A DNA stretch of 64,000 bases, from NCBI GenBank assembly GCA_022497155.1, contig MU385795.1, positions 1 to 64,000 on the forward strand, written 5' to 3'. Shown here in pieces: positions 62,101-64,000 of the stretch. Position 1 is the first letter of the stretch, and each line of letters opens with the position of its first letter. A model generated the notes under the pieces. That model saw only the letters and a program-made list of their open reading frames with translations. It did no database searches and was not told the DNA's origin. Origin of the DNA: Whalleya microplaca. Lineage: Eukaryota > Ascomycota > Sordariomycetes > Xylariales > Xylariaceae. Made by a program: the position numbers and the translations under genes.

Positions 62101-63789
62101 AGCCTTCTTAATGCCGAAATAATTACATGAAATGTAACAAAGTGATATCTTACCTGTTGCACGAGGCGGATATTGGTTCGAAGCCACATAAGATTTAAGC
62201 TTTTTAGATCTTTTCCGTCGAGTGTGATGTTTCCCGAAGCCGGGTTGTACCACCGTTCTAAGAGGCCAATGATTGTGCTTTTCCCTGAGCCACTAGCGCC
62301 CTATTATCTCTTAGAATTAGGAAAATCAACAGTGTTTATTTTGCCGAGTTGCTTACCACCAGTGCTGTTACTTTGCCGGCAGGAACACGAAGAGAGAAAT
62401 CTTCCAGAATCGGGACGTCAGGACGTGTAGGGTAACTAAACTCGACACCCTGGAGATCAATATCGCCGATTGTGTGATCGAGCTTTTCTCCTGATTCGTC
62501 GAATGGATCGATCTCGGAGGCTCGGTCCATCAAAGCAAAGAGCTCAGCCGCTGCACTTGCGGCACGAATGAAGGCAATGGTGTTTGGAGCAATAGACAAA
62601 ATAGTACTGGCAGCCACGATGACAGAGAAAAGTACACTTGACACGTGTTAGCCGACATCATTCTTCCGGGAGTTTGGAGGAGGGAGCTTGTTAAGATAGA
62701 AGAGGCGGGATTACATACGTGAAGACGGTCCCGATGTCCGGGATTTCGCCCGAAGCTAACCTATTTATGCCCTGCCAAAATGCTAAGGCCATTCCACAGT
62801 AGATGACAAAGTATTCTGCCCCGAACAGTACCCCGTAAAGTAGGTTTTTCTTTTTGCCTAGGTTGAAAGCATCTTGAAGGTACGAGTCAAACTTGGCTAT
62901 GACTCTGGGCCGGAGGCTGAAAGCTTTCACCGTCCGGACCCCTCCGAGAGTGTTCTCCGCATAAGACCCGGCTTGGGCATATACCTGAAGAATGCTCGTT
63001 TCGCATTTAGCTTCGACGAGACCGGCACCACCGACTACAACCAGAAGGACCGGTACGATGCCGATGATTATCAGGGTAAGTTTCCAATGACTGACAAAAG
63101 CAATGATAAATGCAGCAACGAAGGTGGAAATAGCTTGGATGAACAGGCCCAGCTTCTCGGCGATGCCAGATTGTATTAGTTTTCCATTGGATGTGGCTTG
63201 CATAGAGATAGATCCAGATATGCCTTGATCGAAGAACCCGATCTCCATGCCTATGGCGGACCGTAGATAGAGGTACCGAATATTACGACAAAGACGATAG
63301 GCCACAAAAGTAAAGAGGGAAGAGTAGATGTATGTTAGCCCGAGCCGCGCGATTCCGATATAAACAAAGTAAAGCCTAGTTATGAAGTTGGCGGCAGTAC
63401 AGACTGGTAGGCTTTGGGAGAACTTACGCGAGTTTGCGTGCGTTGGACATGAAGCTTTCACGGCCGGCCGCATCAAGGCTGGGTTCACTGAACGCAGTCA
63501 TGAACTTCCCTATAACGATGTTGACCAGGGCCAGGGCCACGCCTGACCCAATGGCCGCGATGATCCCGATGGACTCCAGGACATAATCAGTTCGGTTGCC
63601 ATATTTGAAAACTCTCTGTAATCGAAGTGTAAGTAAGTAACCGGTCTAAGTTCGAGTGTATGCCTATACCAAAAAGCTTTTCAGAGCAGAACCGTCCACC
63701 TTGCCAACCCCTTGCTTGTTTTTGTCTGATCGACCTTCCGATGCCAGGGAAGAAGGGACTGTCGGTTTCTCTGCGATTACAGAGGCCAT
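59153..63789 (-). CDS. Full-length ABCB-type (MDR/pmd1-like) multidrug transporter
   Basis: ATP-driven exporter with TMD1-NBD1-TMD2-NBD2 layout, probably in the plasma membrane. Twelve exons join in phase to 1280 residues, the normal size: 63670-63789, 63428-63615, 62719-63375, 62357-62636, 62154-62300, 61812-62089, 61180-61661, 60927-61096, 60324-60853, 60150-60265, 59897-60087 and 59153-59836. Introns are 54-150 nt. NBD1 has GASGSGKST at 416-424, LSGGQ at 529-533, LLLDEAT near 550-556 and [16 protein letters not shown]2 has GASGCGKST at 1064-1072, LSGGQ at 1174-1178, ILLLDEAT near 1195-1201 and [12 protein letters not shown]. Both ATP sites look catalytically complete. A charged linker ([20 protein letters not shown]) joins the halves. 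Similar to leptomycin-resistance proteins; the substrate is unknown. No biosynthetic genes are adjacent. Confidence 0.95.
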
Positions 63790-64000
63790 GGCCACGAGGT
63801 AGCTGGCTTTCTCTGCTTGGTGCTGTGGAGAAATCTGGAGTTTGGGGAAATAGTTAAAGGGAAACAATCGGCATACTCTTAGAAAAACAGCTGTGGGAGA
63901 GAATAAATATCGGTAGAAATAGAATCAATATCCCACGGCAGTAGACCAACCAAATGTTTGAATACATAATGTTATGTTGCATCCTTTATTATAAGTAGCC
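63790..64000. other. 5' flank of the ABC transporter
   Basis: Only 211 bp remain before the window edge. The frame can be extended upstream of the ATG at 63789 only to a TTG codon, so that ATG (GCCATGGCC) is the likely start. An AT-rich string GATATTTATTC (minus strand, near 63905) could serve as a promoter element. Confidence 0.4.

Noticed and set aside
12542..63789. A secondary-metabolite cluster joining the flavin oxidoreductase and the ABC transporter
   Set aside because: They are 45 kb apart with housekeeping genes between and no core synthase gene anywhere in the window.
1..64000. CRISPR arrays, rRNA genes or prokaryotic operons
   Set aside because: No spaced direct repeats or rRNA-like sequence were seen; the spliced genes show eukaryotic nuclear DNA.

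Overview
The window reads as nuclear DNA of a filamentous ascomycete (Pezizomycotina, most likely a sordariomycete; the class is an inference). The reasons are short GT-AG introns of 43-147 nt with fungal branch points such as TACTAAC, an extremely AT-rich block at the left edge whose depletion of CpA resembles repeat-induced point mutation (RIP), and a gene set that is typically fungal (eIF3b, CCT2, IRE1, a delta-12 desaturase, a TBC RabGAP, a BYS1-type secreted protein, a full-length ABCB transporter). Gene models were assembled by hand from frames, splice sites and family alignments recalled from memory; no search was run.

Left part (1-15 kb) is gene-poor. It has the AT-rich block (1 to about 2.6 kb) ending in a hairpin, a secreted mucin-like protein built from 31-residue repeats (2954-4720, minus), long stretches with no gene, a small Cys-rich acidic-tailed protein (9271-9783, minus), and a flavin-linked oxidoreductase of the berberine-bridge family (12542-14197, plus) broken by one small deletion.

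Middle part (15-29 kb) is housekeeping: a small unrecognised protein (15134-15469), a TBC-domain RabGAP (17049-19332, minus), then eIF3b (22452-24798, minus) and CCT2 (25589-27379, plus) diverging from a shared 0.8 kb region.

From 29 to 49 kb lie three large, mostly disordered, probably nuclear proteins that I do not recognise (29393-31340, 32773-36033 and 43575-48976). All three carry SUMO-interaction-like motifs and basic patches. A delta-12 fatty-acid desaturase (39830-41369) sits between them, and a possible small membrane protein (43025-43526) lies just after the third.

The right part holds IRE1, the unfolded-protein-response kinase/RNase (50416-54164, minus), a BYS1-domain secreted protein (57234-57743, minus), and a 12-exon ABCB-type multidrug transporter (59153-63789, minus). 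IRE1, the desaturase and the secreted proteins touch ER and secretory biology, but their spacing and strands give no sign of a functional cluster. No CRISPR array, rRNA or convincing tRNA was seen.
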